Positions 42,130 to 51,318 of a stretch of 60,530 nucleotides of DNA are shown here, piece after piece. Position 1 is the stretch's first letter. The number at the start of each line of letters is the position of its first letter. This DNA comes from an uncultured Lachnospiraceae bacterium (GTDB taxonomy: Bacteria; Bacillota; Clostridia; Lachnospirales; Lachnospiraceae), in assembly GCA_900544685.1 (NCBI GenBank), contig UQWA01000018.1, positions 1 to 60,530 on the forward strand, in the 5' to 3' direction. The position numbers and the translations under genes are program-made. Under the pieces are notes generated by a model that saw only the letters and a list, made by a program, of their open reading frames with translations, was not told the origin of the DNA and did no database searches.

Positions 42130-42818
42130 CTCATCTGCTCCTTTGTCAGACGTATCAGATTCTGTCTCTCCAGAACCTCGCCCCGCCTTTTTTCAATATG
42201 TTCCCCGCTTTTTCCTTCCAGTGACTGCAAAATCTCCCCGCAAAGCTTCTCTTCTTTTCCCAGAAACTCCAGCAATACCGGATTACCGGATGCAATCAGA
42301 TACTTTCCAAAGGCATATTCCTGCTCTATCCATTCTTCCTGACTGCCATGTTCCACCCTCATCATGGGATAATACTTTCCCTCATCCAGTACCATATCTT
42401 CTGCTGTAATCCGATAACCATGCTCTGCAAGGAACTTACGTACCTGACCGATCTCAGACTGTGGCTGCAGGATCATTGATGAAACGGTTTCCAGTACTTC
42501 TTTTCCTGCTTCCAGAATCCGTATGGTGAGAAGACCTCCCATGCCTGCAATAATCACACAGTCAGCTTCTTCTGCCTTTAGTTCTGCTACTCCATCAGAC
42601 AGCCTTGTGACAATCTGCGGTTCCAACCGGTATGCACAGATATTTCTCTGGGCCCGCTCCAGCGGGCCCTTATTCACATCCATGGCAATGGCTTTTTCGG
42701 TCAGATGATGTTCTGTCATATAGATGGGAATATATCCATGATCGGTTCCCACATCCGCCACACAGTGACATGTTCCTGCCAGTTTTACGATTGCTTCCAG
42801 TCTCTTTGATAACTGCAT
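42126..42818 (-). CDS. trmK: tRNA (adenine22-N1)-methyltransferase
   Basis: A TrmK-type SAM methyltransferase of about 230 residues. It starts MQLSKRLEAIVKLAG, with the SAM loop VADVGTDHGYIPIYM, then VTRLSDGVAELK and CVIIAGMGGLLTIRILEAG. ATG 42818 is preceded by GGAG at 6 bases; earlier in-frame starts reach 42863 and overlap dnaG. It methylates A22 in tRNA. It follows dnaG directly, where rpoD is usually found. Confidence 0.9.
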   Translation of the reverse strand: MQLSKRLEAIVKLAGTCHCVADVGTDHGYIPIYMTEHHLTEKAIAMDVNKGPLERAQRNICAYRLEPQIVTRLSDGVAELKAEEADCVIIAGMGGLLTIRILEAGKEVLETVSSMILQPQSEIGQVRKFLAEHGYRITAEDMVLDEGKYYPMMRVEHGSQEEWIEQEYAFGKYLIASGNPVLLEFLGKEEKLCGEILQSLEGKSGEHIEKRRGEVLERQNLIRLTKEQMR

Positions 42819-42849
42819 CATATGCTCCATTTCTCTCTTTCGTTCTGTC

Positions 42850-44622
42850 TTACTGCTCGCCAAAATCCACCTGAATTTTCTGTATCTGTGACAGCTTCTT
42901 CCGGTCTGCGATCATCTCCTGCAGTCCCTTCATATCCGTCGGATCCAGGCTGGCAGTTCTCTGCTCCAGACTGTGGGACAGGATCTTTCCCAGCGTCTCC
43001 TTAAATGCTTTCTCCCTGTCTGCATTTGTCTCCACCTGAATTGTTGTATTAAACAGGGACGCAGCTTCTCTCTGCTCCTCCGGCTCTGTAAAATGATTGA
43101 TAATCCTTGCCGGAATCCGTTCTCCCTCATCATATTGTTCAAACAAAAGACCTGCAACTGTCTCATACAACTCTGTAGAAAAATCTTCTTTTTTCAGGAA
43201 TTTTTTTACCACAGGATAAAGAGATGGGTACTCAATCAACCAGGTCAGCATCAGCTTCTGTGACTTTACCACACCTTCGTCCTTCTCCTGCCGTGCCTGC
43301 CGCATCTTTACCAGCGTCTTCGGAATTGGCACATTCTTCATGGCCATACGGTTCACCAGCTTGCGCAGGGCATCAAATCCCACTCCATATCTGGTTGCAA
43401 CTGCCTCGATATAATTTTCTCGCTCCAGCTCCTGGTCAAATACCATCAGCTTCTTTGCCGTCTCCTCGTAAAATGCTGTTTTGCTCTGGGGATCCTGCAT
43501 ATCATAATTTTTCTGAAGAATGTCGATCTCGAACAAGAAACTGTTCTGTGCCTCATCTATCCGCTTCTGAAACTCCTCATTTCCCAGTGCCTTGATAAAT
43601 TCATCCGGATCTTTATATGGCAGCATGGACAATACCCTGGTTGCCACGCCTGCTTCTTTTAGCAGTGGAATGGCTCGCAACGCAGCCTTCACACCCGCTT
43701 CATCACTGTCATAGGTCAGTATTACCTCATCTGTGTAACGTTTCAGGAGACTGGCATGCTGGGATGTCAGTGCTGTTCCCAGAGAGGCAACTGCATTTGT
43801 AAAGCCAGCCTGATGCATAGAAATCACATCCATATAGCCTTCACAGACCAGCATATATTTTTTTCGTGATGTCCGGGCAATATTCAGTCCGTACAGATTC
43901 CGGCTCTTATCAAATACTTTCGTTTCCGGAGAATTCAGATATTTGGGCTTTCCGTCTCCCATGACTCTTCCGCCAAACCCTATAACCCTTCCGTTCACAT
44001 CCATAATAGGAAAGATCACACGGTTCCAAAATTTATCATACATTCCCCGCTTTTCATCCACATTCATCAGACCTGACTGGGCAAGAAGCTCATCACTGAT
44101 CCCCTTACTCTTCAGATACTTATACAGGTCATTCCCGTATTTCGTGGAATATCCAAGACCAAACTTATGGATTGTCTCATCACTGAGCTTTCGACCCTTT
44201 AAGTAATTCATTGCCTGGATTCCGTGTTCACTGCGGAGCTGATAGTAATAATACTTCGCTGCCATCTTATTCATCTCAAGAATTCTGCTGCGAAGGTCCT
44301 GCTGCCGCTTCATTTCTTCATTCATTTCCTGCTGTGGCAGTTCCACACCCACCCGGTCAGCCAGGTACTTCAGTGCTTCCGGAAAAGAATAATTCTCATA
44401 TTCCATGATAAATGTAAGCACATTACCACCTGCTCCGCATCCAAAACAATAATACATCTGCTTAGAAGGGGATACAGAAAAAGATGGTGACTTTTCATTA
44501 TGAAACGGGCACAGCCCAAAATAGGAACTTCCCTTTTTCTGTAACTTCACATATCCGGATACCACATCCACAATATCATTTTTCATTCTGATTTCTTCAA
44601 TCAGACTCTCTGCATATAACAT
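42850..44622 (-). CDS. dnaG: DNA primase
   Basis: The 590-residue primase has a CHC2-type zinc finger (CPFHNEKSPSFSVSPSK to YYCFGCGAGGNVL), the catalytic core with a TOPRIM domain (YMLVCEGYMDVISMHQAG, EVILTYDSDEAGVKAALRA, DPDEFIKALG), and a C-terminal helicase-binding domain. It makes RNA primers at the replication fork. It is preceded by a 145-bp gap holding an inverted-repeat element that separates it from dgt. Confidence 0.96.
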   Translation of the reverse strand: MLYAESLIEEIRMKNDIVDVVSGYVKLQKKGSSYFGLCPFHNEKSPSFSVSPSKQMYYCFGCGAGGNVLTFIMEYENYSFPEALKYLADRVGVELPQQEMNEEMKRQQDLRSRILEMNKMAAKYYYYQLRSEHGIQAMNYLKGRKLSDETIHKFGLGYSTKYGNDLYKYLKSKGISDELLAQSGLMNVDEKRGMYDKFWNRVIFPIMDVNGRVIGFGGRVMGDGKPKYLNSPETKVFDKSRNLYGLNIARTSRKKYMLVCEGYMDVISMHQAGFTNAVASLGTALTSQHASLLKRYTDEVILTYDSDEAGVKAALRAIPLLKEAGVATRVLSMLPYKDPDEFIKALGNEEFQKRIDEAQNSFLFEIDILQKNYDMQDPQSKTAFYEETAKKLMVFDQELERENYIEAVATRYGVGFDALRKLVNRMAMKNVPIPKTLVKMRQARQEKDEGVVKSQKLMLTWLIEYPSLYPVVKKFLKKEDFSTELYETVAGLLFEQYDEGERIPARIINHFTEPEEQREAASLFNTTIQVETNADREKAFKETLGKILSHSLEQRTASLDPTDMKGLQEMIADRKKLSQIQKIQVDFGEQ

Positions 44623-44638
44623 AATAACTCCTCAAAAC

Positions 44639-44782
44639 GTTACAGTTCACTTCGTTCACAGCAACATGCTTCGCAATGCACAGACATCATGCAGATGCAT
44701 GATGTCGCGCGGTATGTCTCGGGTTTTCTGTGACCTACGCTCATAAAAAACACCTCGCAGGACATAAACTGTGAACAATTAC
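44639..44782. repeat. Inverted-repeat intergenic element, long copy
   Basis: The gap between dgt and dnaG starts GTTACAGTTCAC and ends GTGAACAATTAC, so its ends are inverted copies. Inside lie GCAACATGCTTCGCA and a perfect hairpin (CATCATGCA / TGCATGATG). The same start and the AGCAACA-GCTTCGCA core recur at 48016-48075. It resembles a small palindromic repeat family or a non-autonomous mobile element. Confidence 0.6.
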
Positions 44783-44783
44783 T

Positions 44784-45818
44784 TCAGAACTGCCATAATT
44801 TAGGTATAAATAATTCGGTATATTTTGCCATGGCGTACTGATCTGTCATGCCTGAAATGTAATCACAGACAACGCGCTCCACACCTTCCCCTCTGTGATA
44901 AATCATGACCAGGTATTCCTCCGGCAGACTTTCCAGATGTTCTGTATAATAATCGTACAGGGAGCAGATTACCGATTCTGCCTTTCCCTCTTCGGCTTTG
45001 GCTATACTGCCGGTATATACATTTCGGAACATATATGACCGAAGATTTTTCATTGCCCATTCAATATCTCCGGTAGGATTAATCTGGGACTTTCCGAAAC
45101 TGTTCTTTACAATATCACAGATCATAGTATTGAGCCGCTCCTTGGTGGAACTTCCCAGAATTCTGCGGTATTCTGACGGAATATCATCTTCTTTCAGAAT
45201 TCCTGCCCTCTCTGCATCATCAATGTCATGATTAATATAAGCAATCTTATCTGCGAGCTGAACACATCTGCCTTCCAGCGTAAATGGATGTCCACTGGTA
45301 CGATGGTTGCGTATTCCGTCTCGTACTTCCCAGGTCAGATTCAATCCCTGTCCTTTTTTTTCCAGTACCTCCACCACTCTCACGCTTTGGTCGCAGTGAA
45401 TAAAACCCCCCGGGTTTAGCTGATTCAACACATGTTCTCCGGAATGTCCAAACGGTGTATGTCCCAGATCATGTCCAAGGGCAATTGCTTCTGTCAGGCT
45501 CTCATTCAGCGACAGAGCACAGCTTATGGTTCTTGCAATCTGAGATACTTCCAGCGTATGGGTCAGTCTGTCACGGTAATGATCACCCTGCGGACACAAA
45601 AATACCTGTGTCTTATGTTTCAGCCTTCGAAATGCCTTACAGTGTAGAATGCGGTCACGGTCTCTCTGATATGCCGGACGTATCTCGCAGGGCTTTTCAT
45701 CCCGCTCTCTTCCTCTGGTATTTACACTCAGGGAAGCGTAGGGACTGAGCATGGCTTTTTCTCTTGCTTCCGCCTGTTCCCGAATGGTAAACATTTTTTC
45801 ATATCCACCTGCCTGCAT
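44784..45818 (-). CDS. dgt: dGTPase-like deoxynucleotide triphosphohydrolase
   Basis: About 344 residues of the HD superfamily: HCKAFRRLKHKTQVFLCP, the metal-binding ALGHDLGHTPFGHSGEHVLN, and AYINHDIDDAERAG. It hydrolyses dNTPs to nucleosides and triphosphate. The ATG at 45818 shares a base with the comEC stop (TGATG) and follows AAGGAAG. It stands between comEC and dnaG, a common position in Clostridia. Confidence 0.92.
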   Translation of the reverse strand: MQAGGYEKMFTIREQAEAREKAMLSPYASLSVNTRGRERDEKPCEIRPAYQRDRDRILHCKAFRRLKHKTQVFLCPQGDHYRDRLTHTLEVSQIARTISCALSLNESLTEAIALGHDLGHTPFGHSGEHVLNQLNPGGFIHCDQSVRVVEVLEKKGQGLNLTWEVRDGIRNHRTSGHPFTLEGRCVQLADKIAYINHDIDDAERAGILKEDDIPSEYRRILGSSTKERLNTMICDIVKNSFGKSQINPTGDIEWAMKNLRSYMFRNVYTGSIAKAEEGKAESVICSLYDYYTEHLESLPEEYLVMIYHRGEGVERVVCDYISGMTDQYAMAKYTELFIPKLWQF

Positions 45819-47995
45819 CACTGTCTTCCTTTCTTTTTTACAATAAACCGGATCATGCCTTCCTGGTCTGTCCGCCTTATCTCATACCCGGTCTTTTTCA
45901 GCCGCTCCAGCAGTTCCTGATGGGGATGCCCATAACGATTTCCTTTTCCACAGGAAATCATTGCCTGCTTTCCTCCAATTGCCTTCAGTAATTCTTCAGA
46001 ACTGCTGTTTCTGGATCCATGGTGCGCCACCTTGAGCACATCCACTGGTTTGATTCCACTTTCCAGAAGCTGTTTTTCCCCTTCTCCTTCCAGGTCTCCG
46101 GTCATCAAAAGTGAAAATTTCTGATATACCACTCTTACCGTCATGGACGCTGCATTCTGGCTCTCATATGGGAAACGGGCAATCGGACCGCAGACTTCTA
46201 TCTGCATGCCATCCTGCTCTATTTTATCCAGCCTCTTACAGCGCAGCACTGGTATCTGCTGACTCTCTGCCAGTTCCAGAAGCTGCTTTTCCAGATCTTC
46301 TTCCTGTATGAGATCGGGTATGAAAATACGCTTCACGGTAATTCCGTTACGGTTCTTCTGATTCCATCCTTTCTCATACCCTTCCAGAATCTCTATCAAT
46401 CCGCTGACATGATCCTGATCAAAATGGGAAATCATCCATCCCTCCACTTCCCGTACGCCCCAATATTTTAGATAAGGTTCCAGGCAGTATTTTGCCAGAT
46501 TCTTCTGTGTACTGCTGCCGCCATCCATCATCCAGACATGTCCCTGCTCTGTCTGAATGCAGATTCCATCACCTTGTCCCACACTTAAAAATGTGACAGA
46601 CCAGTTCTGATCTCCCCGATAACTTAAAATTCCTATTCCTAGTATAATTCCAAATGTACTCTTTATCAAATCTATTTTTCTTTTTTTCAGTAAAATCATA
46701 AATAACAGAATTAACGTCAGATAATATCCTCCTGCTTTCCATATAGCAGGTCTTCCTGTAATCCATACTGCTCCCGGAAGCTTACCACAAAACCGGCACA
46801 GTGCAAAGGTAATCTGAAGCAGATAATGTACCGGTGCCAATATAAAGGTACTGGCTGTCGTGCTGACTGCACCTGCCAGAATTCCGCCGATTCCTGCCAT
46901 GACAATTACCGACATGGAAGGAATCACAAAGAGATTTAGTAAAATCCCGTACATTGGTACCTGATAATAAAAGTAAGCTGTCACAGGCAGTGTCATCAGC
47001 CATGTGAGAATACTGACCTTAAAAGGTGACAGCAGTCTATGCGTCTCCGGAAGCGCCTGAGATGCTGCCACTCCCGTCACCGCTGCATAGGATAACAGGA
47101 AACCACTCTGAACTGACAGTCCAGGATCATGCAGAAGCATTAACACGCCGGCAACGGTCATTGCCGTGACCAGATCGTAGGTTCTTCCCAGTATCTGCGC
47201 TCCCAGAAACAGAAAAAACATCAGCATGGCTCTCACGCTGGATACAGAAAAGCCGGTCAGTTCTGCATAGAACCAAATCCAAATACCAGACAGCACAGAT
47301 GCAGTTACAAATCCCCATTTTCTTTTTCTCAGGAACTGAAACAAAGACATGCCAATTACTGACACATGCAGTCCGGAAATAGCAAGTACATGAATAATCC
47401 CGTTTTTCTGGTAAAGCTCCCTTATTTCTCCGTCCAGCCCACTTTTTTCTCCCAGAAGAAGAGATTCCATCACACCTGCTTCTTCTGAGGAGAGACTTTT
47501 TCGAAGAACTGACCCAGCTTTTTCCTTCAAAATCCGGCAGCCTTCTCCCAGCCAGTCCACTGTTTTTTTTCTTCTCTCCACCTTTGCCTTTTTCAAAAGC
47601 ATGACAATATTCTTTGATGCATAATACTTTTCTGCATCAAAGCCTCCATCATTTTCTGCTCTGGAAAAATACTGACAGATACCGGTTACCTGAACTTGAT
47701 TTCCGATCTGAATTTCTGTTACTCTATTTAATTCTGCTTTTAGTCTGATGGTCTTTCCAGCCGAGACGGCCGGATTCGATGTTACTGAATTTGAATCTAT
47801 AGAAATGTTTTTCAGATAAATACTCTGATGTTCTTCTTTTGTTTCTGTCCGGTACACAGTACCGATTACGGTCAGACTGCTTCCTTCCTGCCATGGATGG
47901 GGAATCCTCCCGGACTCCCCCATATCCCATATTCCGGTCATCAAAAGCCATACTATGACAGGAAAGCAGATCATACATAACTTTCGTTTTCTCAA
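45818..47995 (-). CDS. comEC: DNA internalization competence protein ComEC/Rec2
   Basis: The 725-residue protein has an N-terminal DUF4131-like part and the multi-helix Competence domain (KNGIIHVLAISGLHVSVIGM, LTGFSVSSVRAMLMFFLFLG, VQSGFLLSYAAVTGVA). A C-terminal metallo-beta-lactamase domain follows (FLSVGQGDGICIQTEQG, MMDGGSS, ISHFDQDHVSGL, VAHHGSRNSS). It forms the DNA uptake channel. comEA lies about 3.3 kb upstream on the same strand with a two-component system between them. Complete and undisrupted. Confidence 0.95.
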   Translation of the reverse strand: MRKRKLCMICFPVIVWLLMTGIWDMGESGRIPHPWQEGSSLTVIGTVYRTETKEEHQSIYLKNISIDSNSVTSNPAVSAGKTIRLKAELNRVTEIQIGNQVQVTGICQYFSRAENDGGFDAEKYYASKNIVMLLKKAKVERRKKTVDWLGEGCRILKEKAGSVLRKSLSSEEAGVMESLLLGEKSGLDGEIRELYQKNGIIHVLAISGLHVSVIGMSLFQFLRKRKWGFVTASVLSGIWIWFYAELTGFSVSSVRAMLMFFLFLGAQILGRTYDLVTAMTVAGVLMLLHDPGLSVQSGFLLSYAAVTGVAASQALPETHRLLSPFKVSILTWLMTLPVTAYFYYQVPMYGILLNLFVIPSMSVIVMAGIGGILAGAVSTTASTFILAPVHYLLQITFALCRFCGKLPGAVWITGRPAIWKAGGYYLTLILLFMILLKKRKIDLIKSTFGIILGIGILSYRGDQNWSVTFLSVGQGDGICIQTEQGHVWMMDGGSSTQKNLAKYCLEPYLKYWGVREVEGWMISHFDQDHVSGLIEILEGYEKGWNQKNRNGITVKRIFIPDLIQEEDLEKQLLELAESQQIPVLRCKRLDKIEQDGMQIEVCGPIARFPYESQNAASMTVRVVYQKFSLLMTGDLEGEGEKQLLESGIKPVDVLKVAHHGSRNSSSEELLKAIGGKQAMISCGKGNRYGHPHQELLERLKKTGYEIRRTDQEGMIRFIVKKKGRQ

Positions 47996-48015
47996 ACTGC
48001 ATCCTTTCTTATATC

Positions 48016-48075
48016 GTTACTGTTCACTCCGTGACCAGCAACACGCTTCGCAGAACACTGGCTCTGAACAGTAAC
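48016..48075. repeat. Inverted-repeat intergenic element, short copy
   Basis: GTTACTGTTCA (48016-48026) and TGAACAGTAAC (48065-48075) are perfect 11-bp inverted ends of a 60-bp unit that fills the gap between the GerMN gene and comEC. The interior CAGCAACACGCTTCGCAG matches the interior of the long copy at 44.64 kb. As RNA it would fold into a stem that could act as a processing or attenuation site. Confidence 0.65.
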
Positions 48076-48085
48076 TTCATATCTT

Positions 48086-49063
48086 CTATAGTCCGATCTG
48101 AGGTTCTCCCAGATCTGTACTGTCTACAGAATTACTATCTTCCATAGTACTGTCCTGTATTTCAATAATCTCGCTGTTCCGATGAAACGGTCCAGCCAGA
48201 CTTAAAGAATCTCCAAAGACTACATCGGAGCTTCCTTCTATCTGAAACTGTACCTTATCTACACTCAGATTGTCACATAAAGTATCCACAATAGAATACA
48301 GTACCACTTCCGGCTTTGCCACACCTTTCGCCGTATCCAGAAATTCCTGGTTCAGATTTAATGTACAGGTCTTATCTGAAACTTTCACATCCAGAACTTT
48401 CACACTGTCATTCATTACAGAACTGAGTCTGGTATTCATCGGTCCTGCAGTAAGCTGCTCCAGAATGACCTTCTCAATGACCGTATTTGTGGAATAATGT
48501 ACATTCCTCATTTCTTTTACAATATGGTCACCTGTCAGATTGGAAAAATACAGTATCAGAGACGCATACTGGTAAGAGTTAATACCTACCGGATTGTGTA
48601 TAAAACTTTCTCTGGTCATAGCTCCCACCGGTTCTCCTTTATGATCTCTTAACACATCATCTCCCACATGGAACACCACAGTCTTCACATCCTGAAACTG
48701 GGTCACCCCTTCTACCATTCCTGCACGGAGCAAAACCTCCTGGATAGCATTCATATTATGATATTCCGCATTGAATGTCACTGTAAGCTGTCCCCCGGTC
48801 AGATCCAGTTCCTGTATCTCCAGCTTCTCCGGTACCAAACTGCTCTGCCCGTTTCCCTGCATGGTATCCTGCATCTTTTTCCACATTTCCTGTATACATG
48901 CAAGAGTATCATCTCCCTTAATCTGATATCCGGAAGATAACAGTGTATCTCCGTCCTCATTGGTATAATATACCTGATATCCGGAAGAATCACTTTTTTT
49001 CTCAGCACATCCACTAAGCAAAAGCATTGCTGCTGCAGCCGTTAAAATCGTTCTTTTCTTCAT
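48086..49063 (-). CDS. GerMN-domain lipoprotein
   Basis: About 325 residues. The signal peptide and lipobox read AAAAMLLLSGC-AEKK, so it is a membrane-anchored lipoprotein. Two GerMN-type units follow, the first around LEIQELDLTGGQLTVTFN and the second around NTVIEKVILEQLTAGPMN and KTCTLNLNQEFLDTAKGV. The C-terminus is acidic and Ser-rich. In spore formers GerM helps assemble the engulfment complex, but GerMN lipoproteins next to kinases are also seen. ATG 49063 follows GGAAAGGG. It is directly downstream of the sensor kinase, as an LpqB-like partner would be. Confidence 0.85.
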   Translation of the reverse strand: MKKRTILTAAAAMLLLSGCAEKKSDSSGYQVYYTNEDGDTLLSSGYQIKGDDTLACIQEMWKKMQDTMQGNGQSSLVPEKLEIQELDLTGGQLTVTFNAEYHNMNAIQEVLLRAGMVEGVTQFQDVKTVVFHVGDDVLRDHKGEPVGAMTRESFIHNPVGINSYQYASLILYFSNLTGDHIVKEMRNVHYSTNTVIEKVILEQLTAGPMNTRLSSVMNDSVKVLDVKVSDKTCTLNLNQEFLDTAKGVAKPEVVLYSIVDTLCDNLSVDKVQFQIEGSSDVVFGDSLSLAGPFHRNSEIIEIQDSTMEDSNSVDSTDLGEPQIGL

Positions 49064-49092
49064 ATTCCCTTTCCTGCCTGCTTCACTTATCA

Positions 49093-50541
49093 TTATTCCT
49101 GATAAACCAGCGGTACACGTACCGTAAATGTGGTTCCTTCTCCTTCTTCACTGTATACCTTAATAATACCGTGATGCATGAGAATTCCGCTTCTGGCAAT
49201 GGCAAGTCCCAGACCTGTTCCTCCGATCTCTCTTGAGTGAGACTTATCTACACGATAGAATCTCTCAAAAATACGTTCCTGGTCTTCTTTCGGAATTCCA
49301 ATTCCATTATCTTCTACTTTTACATAAAAGTACTTATGATCTGTATTGATGGATATCCGCACCCATCCGCCTTCTTTATTGTACTTCACCGCATTTTCCA
49401 TGAGATTAGACAGTGCCAGGGTCAGCTTCGTCTCGTCTACTTCTGCAATTACCGGTTTATAACTGTCCAGCGTCAGATCAATATTACGTTTCTGGGCAAT
49501 TGGCCTGAGACGCTTCATAATCAGTTCAATCAGTTCGTTAATATTCGTGGACTGAATATTAACGTCAGCAGCTTTCTTATCCATCTTTACCAGTGACAGG
49601 AGATCATTAATGATTTTATTTTCTCGCTCAATCTCCTCTGCGATATCTCCCATAAATTCTCTGTATAGCTCTGCAGGTACATCTTCCTGCATCAGGAGTG
49701 AATCTGCAAGTACTTTCATGGAAGTTATCGGCGTCTTCAGTTCATGAGACACATTGGATACAAATTCCTGTCTGGAATCATCCAGTGTCTTCATTCTGGC
49801 AAGCATCTGATTATATGCCTCAGACATTTCCCTGGTCTCCGTATAATCCAAAATCATAAGATCTCCGTCCAGGAAACCGCCGCTTACTTTTTCCAGTGAC
49901 TTGGTGACTCTCGCAAACGGTTTCACCAGATATCTAGAAAGGTAGAATGCGGTAACCAAGACCACAAGAATCAGTACTGACTGTAATACAAATACCTTGC
50001 GGCTCAGTTCCTCCCTGTTCTCTACAATATCTGCTGTTTCTGAGCTGATGACCAGTGCACCGATCACCTGTTTATTCACTGACTCCCTGATCGGAAGAGC
50101 CAGTTCAATAAACTTGTACTCTCCGTCATGGGTCAAACTGGTTTGGTTCTTAAAACACTGTACTACTTCCCTGGATACCAGTGTCTTTCCTTCATCCAGG
50201 TTAAAAGTATCCTCGATTACCTTAAACTCATCATTCACCACTACCATTCTGCCATTATAAAGTGTTGCAAGCTGTTCCATCTCCGTCTCAAAACCATCAA
50301 GCTGAAGTTCTTCCCCCTGAAGGGAATTTCCCATCCTGTCTGCAAAATTCTCGCACTGATTCTGAAGCATTTTCCCTCTCTGAATCAATGACTGATCCTG
50401 ATAATTTTTCAGAATACTCATCTTCATCAGCAAAATCGGTACAATTCCAACCACACATAAAATGATGAAAATCCGGAACTGCAAACTCTTCAAATACCGT
50501 TTTAATCCGATTTTTTCTATCAAACTCTGTATTTTTTTCAT
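49093..50541 (-). CDS. Membrane sensor histidine kinase
   Basis: The 482-residue kinase has helices near residues 22-42 and 185-205 flanking an extracellular sensor of about 140 residues. A HAMP segment (RYLVKPFARVTKSLEKVSGG) follows. HisKA has the phospho-acceptor in FVSNVSHELKTPITSMK. HATPase has SNLMENAVKYN, VEDNGIGIPKEDQERIFERF and GGTGLGLAIARSG. Its partner regulator lies 76 bp upstream with a terminator-like hairpin between. The class resembles WalK/PhoR/ResE. The signal is unknown. Confidence 0.92.
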   Translation of the reverse strand: MKKIQSLIEKIGLKRYLKSLQFRIFIILCVVGIVPILLMKMSILKNYQDQSLIQRGKMLQNQCENFADRMGNSLQGEELQLDGFETEMEQLATLYNGRMVVVNDEFKVIEDTFNLDEGKTLVSREVVQCFKNQTSLTHDGEYKFIELALPIRESVNKQVIGALVISSETADIVENREELSRKVFVLQSVLILVVLVTAFYLSRYLVKPFARVTKSLEKVSGGFLDGDLMILDYTETREMSEAYNQMLARMKTLDDSRQEFVSNVSHELKTPITSMKVLADSLLMQEDVPAELYREFMGDIAEEIERENKIINDLLSLVKMDKKAADVNIQSTNINELIELIMKRLRPIAQKRNIDLTLDSYKPVIAEVDETKLTLALSNLMENAVKYNKEGGWVRISINTDHKYFYVKVEDNGIGIPKEDQERIFERFYRVDKSHSREIGGTGLGLAIARSGILMHHGIIKVYSEEGEGTTFTVRVPLVYQE

Positions 50542-50580
50542 TAAACTCTCCCGTTGCCCTTTATGTCATATAACACGAGT

Positions 50581-50604
50581 AAAAAAGAGCTGATTGCTCA
50601 GCCC
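50581..50604 (-). terminator. Terminator-like hairpin between response regulator and kinase
   Basis: On the minus strand GGGCTGA and TCAGCTC pair around a GCAA loop and are followed by six Ts. It lies 14 bp past the response-regulator stop and 40 bp before the kinase start. It should reduce kinase transcription relative to the regulator. Confidence 0.7.
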
Positions 50605-50617
50605 TTCTCCTTATCTC

Positions 50618-51307
50618 TTAATGCTGAAAAAAATAGCCAACGCCCCATTTGGTATGTACATACTTCGGCTCGCTTGGATTTACCTCAATCTTCTCCCTGA
50701 GTCTTCTGATATGTACATCCACCGTTCTGACATCCCCAGGATATTCATATCCCCAGACAATGTCCAGCAGATTCTCTCTGCTGTAGACCTTGTTCGGATT
50801 AAATACCAGAAGTTCCAGAACATCAAATTCTTTTGCCGTAAGGTTGATCTCTTTTCCGGCAATGCTGACACGTCTTCCCTCGCAGTCCAGCATCAGATCC
50901 CCTACCTCGATGGTCTTACTCTTGGCTTCTGCAGCTGCAAACTTGCTGGTTCGTCTCATGATTGCCTTGATCCGTGCCTTAACCTCCAGAATGTTAAACG
51001 GCTTGGTAATATAGTCATCTGCACCGTATTCCAATCCCATGATCTTATCCATATCATCCCCTTTGGCTGTCAGCATTACCACCGGTACATTGGAAAATTC
51101 ACGGATCTGCTGGCATACAGACAGACCATCTACCTTCGGCAGCATCAGATCCAGAAGTACTACATCATATTCCTTTGCATGCACCATATTCAGTGCCTCT
51201 TCTCCATCATATGCACAGTCTACTTCCATACCATCCTGCTCCAGACTGAACCGGATTCCTTTTACAATATTCTTCTCATCATCGACAACTAATACCTTTT
51301 TCGCCAT
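50618..51307 (-). CDS. OmpR/PhoB-family response regulator
   Basis: About 229 residues. The receiver domain has VLVVDDEKNIVKGIRFSLEQ, the phospho-acceptor Asp in YDVVLLDLMLPKVDGLSV, VVMLTAKGDDMDK and ADDYITKPF. The DNA-binding winged helix has LTAKEFDVLELLVFNPNKVY and VDVHIRRLREKIE. It is close to the WalR/PhoP group. ATG 51307 follows GAGGAG; the frame extends 5 codons further. It sits between comEA and the kinase. Confidence 0.94.
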   Translation of the reverse strand: MAKKVLVVDDEKNIVKGIRFSLEQDGMEVDCAYDGEEALNMVHAKEYDVVLLDLMLPKVDGLSVCQQIREFSNVPVVMLTAKGDDMDKIMGLEYGADDYITKPFNILEVKARIKAIMRRTSKFAAAEAKSKTIEVGDLMLDCEGRRVSIAGKEINLTAKEFDVLELLVFNPNKVYSRENLLDIVWGYEYPGDVRTVDVHIRRLREKIEVNPSEPKYVHTKWGVGYFFQH

Positions 51308-51318
51308 CTGACTTCTCC

